From Flavobacteriaceae bacterium (GTDB taxonomy: Bacteria > Bacteroidota > Bacteroidia > Flavobacteriales > Flavobacteriaceae): a DNA stretch of 64,000 bases. Below the pieces are notes generated by a model. That model worked only from the letters and a program-made list of their open reading frames with translations. It was not told the origin of the DNA and did not search any database. Below, one piece after another: positions 45,851 to 54,709 of this stretch (its first letter is position 1; each line of letters begins with the position of its first letter). The position numbers and the translations under genes are program-made. The DNA is taken from the NCBI GenBank assembly GCA_025800395.1, contig JAOXRU010000017.1:1-64000 (forward strand), written 5' to 3'.

Positions 45851-46018
45851 AAGTTGTAGGACGAAAAAAATACGATTTAGTCGTTTTTATTGTAAGGATA
45901 CGTGGGGAATATATAAGTTTGTTAGAGAAGGGATTATGATTCTTATGAATTTCAGTAACAACTTTTGAATCATTTTCTTTATCAATGAACTAGTGTAACT
46001 ACTTAAATTAGGGATACC

Positions 46019-47161
46019 ATGAGTTTGCGTTACCCAATGCGTTTGGAAATTTTTAAAAGAAAATCTTCACAAAAATTTATACCCGAAATAGATGCATTGC
46101 GCTTTTTGGCAATTATGCCTGTGATGATAGTACATTTTAGTGGCTCTTTTTTGGAATATAATAGCTTTTTTGAAGTTGAGGCAATGCAAAATCATTGGTT
46201 GCGCCAACTTTTGTTACAAGGGAACTACGGAGTACATTTGTTTTTTGCTATTAGTGGCTTTATACTTACTTTGCCATTTATTGGAAATGAAGAGGACTTG
46301 TCTAGTGTTTCGTGGAAGAAGTATTTTTTGAGAAGGCTTATACGCATCGAGCCACCTTATATTATTGCTATTAGCATATTTTTGGTAGTACATATTGTGT
46401 TGCAGCAGCAAGAACTTATGTTCTTAATAAAAAGTTATTTGTCTTCTTTTTTCTATATACACAATATTGTGTATGACCATGGCTCTTATATATTACCTGT
46501 TGCATGGAGTTTGGAAATAGAGGTGCAATTTTATTTACTCATGCCGTTATTGTTATTGTTGCTCAAATGGAGGAAAGCTTTTGTTTGGCGTTTGTTGATT
46601 TATGCTTTCCTATTTTACAGTTGTTTGAATATTGAACTCTTTCCATTTTTGGAACTCAATGATATTATGATCTTCTTTTTGGGGGGAATAGTAGCGGCAG
46701 ATGTGTACAAAAATGTACAATTACCAAAGAGTGGGATTTGGGATATTGTATTTCTAGTTGCAATTACAGCGTTTTTTATGATAAATATCAAATGGTTGCG
46801 ATTTTTCACCTTGTTTTTAACCATAACTTCCGTTTTTCACTTGGTACACCTCAAACGTATTTTGCAAAACTCGGTTATAACGACCATAGGAGGCATGTGT
46901 TATAGTTTATATTTGCTGCATTATCCGCTATATCATTTATTTTCCAAAGCTTTTGGGAATAGCCTCACAATCTTTGGTGTATTTGAATGGGATTTGCTTC
47001 TACAAACCTTAATTTTTGTGCCATTTTCTATTTTTTGTATTTCTTTTTATTTTCTTTGGGTAGAAAAACCATTTATGATATGGAGTCAAAGAATGAGCAA
47101 AAAACTTGGATCAAAATCTCAGAAGTCAAAATATAGGGCTAGGACATTAAAAACGATGTAA
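46019..47161 (+). CDS. Acyltransferase 3 family membrane protein (OafA/YrhL-like) A
   Basis: A 380-residue membrane protein with about ten transmembrane segments. The start of the domain, 'IDALRFLAIMPVMIVHFSG', carries the conserved Arg and His used for acyl transfer. 'LLRRLIRIEPPYIIAI' type sequence (here 'FLRRLIRIEPPYI') and 'AWSLEIEVQFYLLMPL' complete the family pattern. OafA-type proteins O-acetylate O-antigens and capsules without a separate SGNH protein; no SGNH domain is fused here. The gene is preceded by a 168-base gap and followed by 579 bases without a gene before the convergent third MBOAT/SGNH pair. Confidence 0.88.
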   Translation: MSLRYPMRLEIFKRKSSQKFIPEIDALRFLAIMPVMIVHFSGSFLEYNSFFEVEAMQNHWLRQLLLQGNYGVHLFFAISGFILTLPFIGNEEDLSSVSWKKYFLRRLIRIEPPYIIAISIFLVVHIVLQQQELMFLIKSYLSSFFYIHNIVYDHGSYILPVAWSLEIEVQFYLLMPLLLLLLKWRKAFVWRLLIYAFLFYSCLNIELFPFLELNDIMIFFLGGIVAADVYKNVQLPKSGIWDIVFLVAITAFFMINIKWLRFFTLFLTITSVFHLVHLKRILQNSVITTIGGMCYSLYLLHYPLYHLFSKAFGNSLTIFGVFEWDLLLQTLIFVPFSIFCISFYFLWVEKPFMIWSQRMSKKLGSKSQKSKYRARTLKTM

Positions 47162-47740
47162 TAAGCTACTAGCATATCCAAAATGCTGAAGTGTGCATTA
47201 TGCTGGTTTATATATAGATGGCGTTTTTTGAGCTTACCAATAACAATCACATAGTAAATATTAATACCATTTCTATTCTGATATTCCCTTAAAAGAAATA
47301 GATGATTTTTTTTCTGAAATAGAAAGGCAAAAGGCTGTTTATTGGGGTTTTTAAGCTAGAAATTATATAAGTACATGAATGCTTATAGTTTTTGGATAAT
47401 TGTGCTTGTTTAGTTTGAAGAATCAATCTCTTTCTTTTTTGGTCTATAACAACAAGTGGAGGAGTTACAATTTAGGAATCTCACTCATTGTTCGATAGGA
47501 GACGAATAATTTTGATTGTACTTTCTTTTATTTGCTTATAAAAATAGGGCTCTAATTGTGATCTTCAGTAGGTCTTACCGATTAGTTTTTTTATGTTAAA
47601 TGCGGATATAATATTTTTTCCAACTAAACTGCAGCAGTATCGGTATATTTGTCCAATTAGTAAAAAAAATGTTAGGAATAAGAAATTGTATATACAATAC
47701 CGCTATAAGTTTTTACATTGGAAGTTTTGTAGGTACCATT
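47162..47740. other. Gene-free stretch between convergent genes
   Basis: 579 AT-rich bases separate the OafA-like gene from the convergent SGNH 3 gene. The only structure I can support is the dispersed repeat copy B at 47266-47303. Short ORFs here (for example 47593-47859) have no recognisable content and overlap SGNH 3 antisense. No RNA gene or clear terminator was identified. Confidence 0.6.
47266..47303 (+). repeat. Dispersed intergenic repeat, copy B
   Basis: 38 bases beginning ACCATTTCTATT and ending AAGAAATAGAT. The reverse complement of 9117-9153 matches it at 34 of 37 aligned positions plus one single-base gap. Both copies lie between convergent genes and are far from each other, which suggests a family of short intergenic repeats in this genome. 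Confidence 0.6.
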
Positions 47741-48685
47741 TTATGGTTCTAAAAACATTTCCAAATCCTTTTGGAGAAGCTTCGAGAAAATCTGCGCTCC
47801 TTCATCAGACAGATGGGTGTAATCCTTCCACAATTGGTGTTGATTTATGGTATCTATAGCGTCTATAGCATCTATATAATTTCGATATTCTATGTCCAAC
47901 GAAGCAAAAAGAGCCGTAGTTTGTGCCTGAACATTGGGGTCAACTTTGCTCAACGATGGGGATGTGAAAAACACCAACTTACTGCCAAGACTCTTGGCTT
48001 TTCCTTGTATATTTTTGATAATGGAGACCATATTTGGATTGGGAATAGGGTTTTCTTGGATTCCCATATTGTAAAGCAAGTCGTTTTCCTTTCGCATTTT
48101 AGAAAATATTTCTATTTGCGTTGCGGTAGGATGTATAGGCTCGTAGCCAACGGTATCGAAGTTTGTCTGCTTGAATAAGGCGTTTTTTACAATAGTAAAA
48201 ACCAAGCCATTGTATGCATATCCTTTGAAGAGTTCGGAGAGCCTGTAGTCTTCTTTGTAATGTTCTTTTATGTAATGTTCAATAGCAGGCGAAACATCGG
48301 CTTTGAATAGTAGTGACAAAGCATCGTCTCCAGTATAATTTGGGTTGTACAAACTGTTGTGGTCTATATGTACCAAAAGAAGTGGGTTGTTGGTTTTGAG
48401 GGTTTGAATAAGCGCATCCGAATACGCCAAATTGGTGCCGTCTACACCAATATTAAAACTGTTTTTGGAAGAAAGCTGTGATGGATTTACGTGATGCGAG
48501 GCTCTAGAATTTCCAAATATGAGGATTTGAGCAGCATCTTTTCTTGCAAAAAAAGCATTTACCTTACCCACACCATTACCAGTAAATACATTTTTTTCAA
48601 TCTGTTGTATGCCATAAAAGGCAATACGATCTACCAGCATAAAACAAATTAAAATTCCAAGTGCAAGAGAAATTGACTTTTTCAT
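47741..48685 (-). CDS. SGNH-type protein 3, partner of MBOAT 3 (GNS variant)
   Basis: A 314-residue protein with an N-terminal membrane anchor ('SLALGILICFMLV') and an SGNH/DltD-like periplasmic domain. Block I reads 'IFGNSRASHH': Ser60 is retained but the Asp of G-D-S is Asn. 'LWKDYTHLSDEGAQ' near the C-terminus carries the catalytic Asp-x-x-His. It differs from SGNH 1 and 2 in both blocks, placing it in another subgroup. It is encoded 5 bases downstream of MBOAT 3 on the minus strand. Probable role: transfer of the acyl group brought by MBOAT 3 to a glycan. Confidence 0.72.
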   Translation of the reverse strand: MKKSISLALGILICFMLVDRIAFYGIQQIEKNVFTGNGVGKVNAFFARKDAAQILIFGNSRASHHVNPSQLSSKNSFNIGVDGTNLAYSDALIQTLKTNNPLLLVHIDHNSLYNPNYTGDDALSLLFKADVSPAIEHYIKEHYKEDYRLSELFKGYAYNGLVFTIVKNALFKQTNFDTVGYEPIHPTATQIEIFSKMRKENDLLYNMGIQENPIPNPNMVSIIKNIQGKAKSLGSKLVFFTSPSLSKVDPNVQAQTTALFASLDIEYRNYIDAIDAIDTINQHQLWKDYTHLSDEGAQIFSKLLQKDLEMFLEP

Positions 48686-48690
48686 AGGTT

Positions 48691-50088
48691 TTAAAATTGA
48701 AAATAGATGAAATTAGATGCGCTCGAATAGAACAATAAGGTGTTGATAATTATGAAAGTGACCAATCCAATATATAAAGGAGCTTTTAAAGTACTTCCAA
48801 ATTGTTCTAGTTGATGGTCTCTTTTAAAAAGAAAGATGTCAAAGCTAATGGCTAAAATAAGCCCATACACGGTAGTAGCAAATATGGTGGTGTCTCCCAA
48901 GTATGGCATGGCGTATCCATTGCTAAATAACTTGCCGAGTATGAGGCCGCTATCTTCTAAAGATAAGGCTCGGAAAAATATCCAAATGAGGGTAACCATT
49001 GTAAATACCACTACATTGTTTAAAAACTTATAGCGATTGGGAATCCAACCAAATCGTTTTTCTATCCCCAAAAGTATCCCATGTATGGCGCCCCAAATCA
49101 CAAAATTCCATGAACTACCGTGCCATAGACCTCCTAGTAGCATGGTGAGAAATAGATTGCGATATTGCATAAGGATGCCATTTCTATTGCCGCCAAGTGG
49201 AATATAAAGATAGTCGCGTAGCCATGAAGAAAGCGAAATATGCCATCTTCTCCAAAATTCGGTGATGGAGGATGAAAAATAGGGGAGATTGAAATTTCTT
49301 TTAAAATCAAAACCGAGTAATTTGGCTGTTCCGATGGCAATATCCGAATAGCCGCTAAAATCGAAGTAAATTTGGAAGCTATACAGAAAAACTGCCATGG
49401 CTATGGTAGAACTATTGTGAATCTCTGGATTATTGTAAATACTATCTACGAGCGAGCCAATAGAGTCGGCAACAACAACTTTTCTAAAAAATCCAACTAC
49501 AATTTGAAACAAACCATTTTGAAATCTTTCGTGCGACCACCTCCGTTTGTGCGCTATCTGTGGAATCAAATTGGAAGCTCTTTCTATAGGCCCAGCTACC
49601 AACTGAGGAAACAAGCTTACAAATGTGGCGAAAACCACAAAGTCATTGGTGGGTTTCAAATTACCTCTATAAATATCTATAGAATAAGACATAGTTTGAA
49701 AGGTGAAAAACGAGATACCAACAGGCAAAATGATCTGCAATGTAGAATGGGACATCTCGTAGCCAAACATATTCCACAAATCGATCCAAGAATCTATAAA
49801 GAAATTGAAGTACTTGAATATTGCTAATAATCCTAAATTCGCAAAAATGCTGACTTGCAGATAGCGTTTTTTATGTTTTTCGGATTGGTGTATTGCCAAG
49901 CCTAGGTAATAATCTAAGATACTAGAAAAAGCAATAAGGAATAAGAAACGCCAGTCCCACCAGCCATAAAATACATAGCTTGCAATGAGCAACAATACAT
50001 TCTGAATTTTTATACTTTTATGAAAACTCCAATATAGTACAAAAACTAATGGAAAGAATATAAGGAATACGGTGCTATTAAATAACAT
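48691..50088 (-). CDS. MBOAT family O-acyltransferase 3 (AlgI-like)
   Basis: A multi-pass membrane protein of 465 residues from the ATG at 50088. The track starts two codons earlier, but MBOAT 1 begins 'MLFNSLEF' and this one 'MLFNSTVF', so the second Met fits better. 'QLVAGPIERASNLIPQ', 'FDFSGYSDIAIG', 'RRWHISLSSWLRDYLYIPLGG' and 'LWHGSSWNFVIWG' (catalytic His) are present and it ends 'FIYFQF'. It and SGNH 3 are inverted relative to the rest of the locus, so this pair is transcribed separately from the divergent gap shared with the lyase gene. Confidence 0.9.
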   Translation of the reverse strand: MLFNSTVFLIFFPLVFVLYWSFHKSIKIQNVLLLIASYVFYGWWDWRFLFLIAFSSILDYYLGLAIHQSEKHKKRYLQVSIFANLGLLAIFKYFNFFIDSWIDLWNMFGYEMSHSTLQIILPVGISFFTFQTMSYSIDIYRGNLKPTNDFVVFATFVSLFPQLVAGPIERASNLIPQIAHKRRWSHERFQNGLFQIVVGFFRKVVVADSIGSLVDSIYNNPEIHNSSTIAMAVFLYSFQIYFDFSGYSDIAIGTAKLLGFDFKRNFNLPYFSSSITEFWRRWHISLSSWLRDYLYIPLGGNRNGILMQYRNLFLTMLLGGLWHGSSWNFVIWGAIHGILLGIEKRFGWIPNRYKFLNNVVVFTMVTLIWIFFRALSLEDSGLILGKLFSNGYAMPYLGDTTIFATTVYGLILAISFDIFLFKRDHQLEQFGSTLKAPLYIGLVTFIIINTLLFYSSASNFIYFQF

Positions 50089-50618
50089 GAACAATTAAGT
50101 TGTTTGGAGGGCTAAAGATATTTCGATTTAGAGAATATTCTTCAACTATCCAGTCAAATTCCAAAATTTTAGTTGAAATACCATATTGGGAAGGCATGAG
50201 CGGGCTATTTGCATCGGAGAAATGCGCCAGTATTCGTTATAAGGAAAATAGCTAATTTGCTTTGTTTTAGTCTTTAAAAAGCGTTTGTTCTCTATAAAAA
50301 CTATTTAAAATCCTATTTTTCTGGTATAAAAACGGTAAAAATATGGATTCTAGGGAAAAGTAATACCAAATAGGAATCTGGAAGGGAATAGAATGGAATT
50401 CAAAATCCGTGTTTCTAATTAGAATTTTTGTATTTTTACTGTAAATAGTGCATTTCATCGAATATATTGTTAAAAAACTGCAAAAAAACTCGTTGAAGGA
50501 ATCTATTTCTTCGTTTAATGACGTAAATGAGATAAATTGTTTAAAAAAAATCGTTTTGAAAAAAACCTCAACAATCATAAAACAGAAAAAAAATCACATT
50601 AAACTTAACCTCATTCTT
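50089..50618. other. Divergent intergenic region between MBOAT 3 and the lyase gene
   Basis: 530 AT-rich bases with no convincing gene. It must contain the divergent promoters for MBOAT 3/SGNH 3 and for the pectate-lyase-like lipoprotein, but I found no full TTTG-N19/20-TAnnTTTG match. The track ORF 50448-52178 extends into it by 57 codons; these are Lys- and Ile-rich, precede the signal peptide and are probably not translated. A weak resemblance to the dispersed repeat is seen at 50361-50394. Confidence 0.5.
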
Positions 50619-52178
50619 ATGTCTTATCACACTATCAACAAAACCAGATTTATGGGCTTATTTTTCCTAGCTAGTTTATTATTAACTTTTGCTTGCGCCA
50701 AAGAAGAAATCATCGTCGACCAAGAAGATCCAGATGGAATTGAAAATCCAACGGATGAAACAGGAGATGGAGATCAAAGCGATGGCAACCCAAATACTGA
50801 TGACACAGTTTCTACCGAACTAAAAGCTTTTCCCTTGGCCGAAGGTGCTGCCTACAATGTAACCGGAGGAAGAGGCGGAAAAGTAATCCATGTGACTAAT
50901 CTCAACGATTCAGGACCTGGTTCATTTCGAGAAGCACTTTTTACCAAAGGTCCTCGTACTATCGTTTTTGATGTTTCGGGAACTATCGAAATGCAGGATG
51001 GTATTTATGTTTATGGTCCGGATTATGGTAATGTTACTATAGCCGGACAAACAGCTCCCAAAGGAGGAATCACCTTAAAAGGTCATTATACTTACTTTGA
51101 ACGTGTCGACAACATTATCATGCGATACATTCGTTTTAGAATGGATAGAGATAATGGAGGATTAGCCTTATCTACCTTGGTTACCTCTAGTTGTAAGGAT
51201 GTGATTTTCGATCACCTCTCTATTTCTTATGGTAGAGATGAGAACCTTACGATATGGGACAATGCAAAGACCAAAGGAGGAAATCATACGGTGCAGTATT
51301 GTATTGTAGCGGATGGAAAAAACAATATCGTATTGGGTGCTAGCGACACCAATGGACGCTCCAATTATGCAGGAGATGTAACTTTGGCAAAAAACCTAAT
51401 TAGTTATGGTCACCGTACGCCTAATACAAGTGGTAATGCACGATTTGATGTATATAACAACTTTGTATACAATTGGCAGTTTCGACTGTCGGCTGTAGGA
51501 GATGCCAATAAAATAAACCATATTAACAATTTTTATCGAATGGGAAAGGTTACCGAGCAATTTATTAGTGGTGACGGTAGCAATTCTCTCGATTATTTCA
51601 ACAATATCGTATTGCCATTCAACAATGGTAAAATTTATACCGAAGGGAATGTTTATGAAGGTATGGCATTTATGAATAAGGATAATTGGAATGCATGGCG
51701 AATTTTTGGAAATACCTCTAAACAACTGGACGAGAGTATAGGTAGGTCGCAGAGTCCTTTGGCAGGATTGGGGATTTCAGACATCTGGGATACCGATCGG
51801 GTGAGTACGGAGTTGCTCAAAGACATAGGGGCCAACAAATTTTTGAATGAAGATGGAAGTGTAGAAACCTATGTAGATAGCAACGACGAACAATATTTGG
51901 AAGATGCATTAAATAGCAATGATCGTATTTCGGTAAATCAAGTAGGATATTACCAATTGCGCTGGTATGCCAACAATCCTTATTTACAGCTACCATTCCC
52001 AAACTTACCTACCAAAACTCGCCCAGATGGCTATGATTCGGATCAGGATGGAATGCCAGATACTTGGGAAAAAGCAATGGGACTCAATCCAAATATCAAA
52101 GATCACAATGGAGATAAAGATGGCGATGGATATACTAACTTGGAAGAATTTATAAATCTAGTGGACAAACAAAATTAA
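50619..52178 (+). CDS. Pectate-lyase-like (PL1-type beta-helix) lipoprotein
   Basis: 519 residues from the ATG at 50619, which places a basic n-region and lipobox 'TFAC' near the start. An acidic Asp/Glu/Asn linker of about 45 residues follows. The catalytic part, from 'FPLAEGAAYNVTGGRGG' and 'TNLNDSGPGSFREAL', is typical of Bacteroidota pectate lyase superfamily proteins with a right-handed beta-helix. The C-terminus carries Asp-rich calcium-binding repeats ('DSDQDGMPDTWEKAMGLNP', 'DKDGDGYTNLEEF') of the thrombospondin-3 or EF-hand kind. It would be a surface or periplasmic enzyme acting on a uronic-acid polymer. A strong terminator follows. Whether the target is the locus's own polymer is inference. 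Confidence 0.8.
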   Translation: MSYHTINKTRFMGLFFLASLLLTFACAKEEIIVDQEDPDGIENPTDETGDGDQSDGNPNTDDTVSTELKAFPLAEGAAYNVTGGRGGKVIHVTNLNDSGPGSFREALFTKGPRTIVFDVSGTIEMQDGIYVYGPDYGNVTIAGQTAPKGGITLKGHYTYFERVDNIIMRYIRFRMDRDNGGLALSTLVTSSCKDVIFDHLSISYGRDENLTIWDNAKTKGGNHTVQYCIVADGKNNIVLGASDTNGRSNYAGDVTLAKNLISYGHRTPNTSGNARFDVYNNFVYNWQFRLSAVGDANKINHINNFYRMGKVTEQFISGDGSNSLDYFNNIVLPFNNGKIYTEGNVYEGMAFMNKDNWNAWRIFGNTSKQLDESIGRSQSPLAGLGISDIWDTDRVSTELLKDIGANKFLNEDGSVETYVDSNDEQYLEDALNSNDRISVNQVGYYQLRWYANNPYLQLPFPNLPTKTRPDGYDSDQDGMPDTWEKAMGLNPNIKDHNGDKDGDGYTNLEEFINLVDKQN

Positions 52179-52217
52179 CGGTATCAAATATCGTAAAGTA
52201 AGCTCACACAGAAAAGG

Positions 52218-52253
52218 CTGTCTAAAATGTACATTTTGGACAGTTTTTTTTTT
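52218..52253 (+). terminator. Strong rho-independent terminator after the lyase gene
   Basis: CTGTCTAAAATG and CATTTTGGACAG form a 12-pair stem (one G-T wobble) with a two-base TA loop, or a slightly larger loop in practice, followed by ten T. It isolates the lyase gene from the acyltransferase gene downstream. The rest of the 351-base gap (52179-52529) is AT-rich with nothing else I can identify. Confidence 0.85.
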
Positions 52254-52529
52254 GGAATATAGCAATCCCTTGTGTGATTTGTTTAAGCGATAGCAGAAGA
52301 ACTAATAAAAAAAACGAAAACTGCAAGTGTCTAAAAAACAAAGTGTAACGTGAACGTGTTTATTATAAAAAACAGGCATTAAAAACGGATGTGTATACAA
52401 GACTTTCTTAGAATAAACCGATTTTCTATATCCAAAAAAGAGTTTAATCCGTTTTTTATACGCCTTGTCTATTAATTTTTAATAAGAAAATGGATAGAAA
52501 GAGATTTGTAATCCACTAGACTAATTGAA

Positions 52530-53618
52530 ATGACTAATAGCAAACGAATATATCAAATAGATCTGTATCGCTTTCTTGCGGCCCTGTTTGTTGTTTTATA
52601 TCACTATTGTTTTAGAGGAATCTATCGACCCAATTTTATTCAAACGGAGTATGAATTGCTCAGTGGGTTCTCCCAATATGGTTATATGGGGGTGGATTTG
52701 TTCTTCATTATAAGCGGATTTGTGATTTTGATGTCTGCATCTAATTCTAATATATTTCGTTTTTTAACTTCAAGAATAAGCCGTTTATATCCGGCCTATT
52801 GGTTTGCGGTAAGTCTTACTGCTTTATCCATTTGGTTGTGGGATGCAAAGGCTATGGATGTGAGTTGGTTTCAATATTTGGTGAATATGACCATGTTGCA
52901 AGGAGCTTTTGGTGTAGAAAATATAGACGGCGTCTATTGGACACTTTATGTAGAACTGCGCTTTTATTTTTTAATTGGCGTAATGTTGTTATTTAGGAAA
53001 ATGAAATATGTCAACTATTTGATGTGGTTTTTGATAATTGTTTCTATTTTGCGACTGTTTATATCCTTTGAAATTTCACCTATATGGCTAAAAATCATCT
53101 ATGCGACAAGTTTTCCAATCTGGAGTCACTACTTTGTGGGGGGAATGATATTGTACTTATTTTATAAAAAGAAATACGACTACACCCATTGGATTCTATT
53201 TGCTTTTGCAGTAGCACTTGGTGCAATCTATGCTGCAAGGCATGCTATGCATTTAGATGAACGCATGGGAGTGTTTTTTAATCCTTATATTACGATAAGT
53301 CTTGTTTTGGTTTTTTATAGCGTGATGTTGGCCACAGTCTTTGGTAAAATGCAATTTTTACAAAGTAAAAGCTATATTACTATTGGAGCGCTTACCTATC
53401 CACTTTATCTCTTGCACCAAAACCTCGGTTATATGCTTATAAATGCCTTGGAAGCTTATCCAAAATACCTGGTTTTAGCACTGCTAGTAACAGGCATGCT
53501 GTTGTTTTCGTATTGGGTACATAAGTATGTTGAACGTTGGGGGAGCAAAAAGATAAAAAACTTTATGAATAATAAAATACAGAAGATTAAGTTTATACCA
53601 GTTAAAGATAAAATATAA
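52530..53618 (+). CDS. Acyltransferase 3 family membrane protein (OafA/YrhL-like) B
   Basis: A 362-residue membrane protein with about ten hydrophobic segments. It begins 'IYQIDLYRFLAALFVVLYHYCFRG', the family's first helix with conserved Arg and His, and contains 'RLYPAYWFAVSLT' and 'VYWTLYVELRFYFLIG'. No SGNH domain is fused. It is the second protein of this family in the locus, only distantly similar to the one at 46019. It heads the assembly section and is 33 bases upstream of the epimerase gene, so it is probably expressed with the sugar-nucleotide genes. The acceptor is presumably the same polysaccharide. Confidence 0.87.
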   Translation: MTNSKRIYQIDLYRFLAALFVVLYHYCFRGIYRPNFIQTEYELLSGFSQYGYMGVDLFFIISGFVILMSASNSNIFRFLTSRISRLYPAYWFAVSLTALSIWLWDAKAMDVSWFQYLVNMTMLQGAFGVENIDGVYWTLYVELRFYFLIGVMLLFRKMKYVNYLMWFLIIVSILRLFISFEISPIWLKIIYATSFPIWSHYFVGGMILYLFYKKKYDYTHWILFAFAVALGAIYAARHAMHLDERMGVFFNPYITISLVLVFYSVMLATVFGKMQFLQSKSYITIGALTYPLYLLHQNLGYMLINALEAYPKYLVLALLVTGMLLFSYWVHKYVERWGSKKIKNFMNNKIQKIKFIPVKDKI

Positions 53619-53651
53619 AACAGGCTATGAGCCTTATATGAAAATAAAGAT

Positions 53652-54644
53652 ATGACACCGACTTTTACATTAGATAAAGAAAACAAGGTTTTAGTTACAG
53701 GAGGAGCAGGTTTTATTGGTTCCAATTTGTGCGCTGCCTTATTGGATAATGGCAATACTGTAGTTTGTTTAGACAATTTTGCCACTGGAAAAAGAGAAAA
53801 TATAACTCCCTTTTTGGACAATCCCAATTTTGAACTCATCGAAGGAGATATACGAAATTTAGAAATGTGTAAAAAGGCGGTTGTAGGTACTGACTTTGTG
53901 CTGCATCAGGCTGCATTAGGATCGGTACCTCGTTCTATAAACGATCCGATTACTTCCAACGAGGTAAATGTTTCTGGTTTTCTAAATATGTTGGTGGCAT
54001 CAAGAGATGCTGGCGTGAAACGTTTTGTATATGCCGCAAGTTCCTCTACCTATGGCGATTCTAAAGGATTGCCCAAGGTGGAAGACGTGATAGGAAAGCC
54101 TTTATCCCCATATGCAATTACCAAATATGTGAATGAACTATATGCCGATATTTTTGCCAAGACCTATGATATGCAATGTATAGGTTTGCGATATTTCAAC
54201 GTATTTGGCCGTCGACAAGATCCCAATGGAGCTTATGCTGCGGTAATTCCGAAGTTTGTCATGCAATTTATGAAGTACAATGCGCCTACTATCAATGGAG
54301 ATGGTTCTTTTTCTAGAGACTTTACATATATAGATAATGTTGTACAAATGAATATGCTTGCTATTGCAACAGACAATCAAGCTGCTGTAAATCAGGTTTA
54401 TAATGTGGCTTTCGGAGAGCGAACCACTTTAAACGAATTGGTTCATTTGCTAAAAACCTATTTGAGTGAATTGGATCCGAAAATTGGGGAAGTAGAAGTT
54501 TTGTATGGTCCAAATCGTCAGGGCGATGTTCCTCATTCTTTAGCATCTATAAACAAGGCCAAAGAGTTATTGGGCTACGACCCACAATTTGATATCAAAA
54601 CTGGCTTGAAAGAAGCGGTTCAATGGTATTGGAAACATTTGTAA
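53652..54644 (+). CDS. UDP-N-acetylglucosamine 4-epimerase-like SDR (WbpP/TviC group)
   Basis: A 330-residue extended short-chain dehydrogenase. '[14 protein letters not shown]' binds NAD, 'AASSSTYGD' gives the catalytic Ser/Thr, and '[11 protein letters not shown]' the Tyr-x-x-x-Lys pair. '[15 protein letters not shown]' and '[23 protein letters not shown]' are characteristic of the WbpP/TviC/Gne group, which interconverts UDP-GlcNAc and UDP-GalNAc or the corresponding uronic acids. The dehydrogenase of the WbpO/TviB kind lies 65 bases downstream, the same pairing found in loci that make UDP-GalNAcA, such as that for the Vi antigen. Group assignment is confident; which nucleotide sugar is epimerised is inferred. 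Confidence 0.85.
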   Translation: MTPTFTLDKENKVLVTGGAGFIGSNLCAALLDNGNTVVCLDNFATGKRENITPFLDNPNFELIEGDIRNLEMCKKAVVGTDFVLHQAALGSVPRSINDPITSNEVNVSGFLNMLVASRDAGVKRFVYAASSSTYGDSKGLPKVEDVIGKPLSPYAITKYVNELYADIFAKTYDMQCIGLRYFNVFGRRQDPNGAYAAVIPKFVMQFMKYNAPTINGDGSFSRDFTYIDNVVQMNMLAIATDNQAAVNQVYNVAFGERTTLNELVHLLKTYLSELDPKIGEVEVLYGPNRQGDVPHSLASINKAKELLGYDPQFDIKTGLKEAVQWYWKHL

Positions 54645-54709
54645 AAAATAAAAAATAATCCACAGAAGTATACGTTTTACTATTAACTTAATATAACTAA
54701 ACGAATTAT

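Noticed and set aside
47593-47859. 88-codon plus-strand ORF near the end of the 579-base gap
   Set aside because: Half of it is antisense to SGNH 3 and the product is low-complexity and basic with no motif.
50361-50394. Possible third copy of the dispersed repeat
   Set aside because: It shares TAATACCA and short blocks such as AAGGGAATA with the other copies but does not align as a whole.
50267-50578. 103-codon minus-strand ORF in the gap before the lyase gene
   Set aside because: Phe/Ile/Lys-rich product typical of AT-rich non-coding DNA, with no recognisable motif.
50448-50618. 57-codon N-terminal extension of the pectate-lyase-like protein
   Set aside because: It would put about 65 residues before the lipoprotein signal; the ATG at 50619 gives a normal signal peptide.
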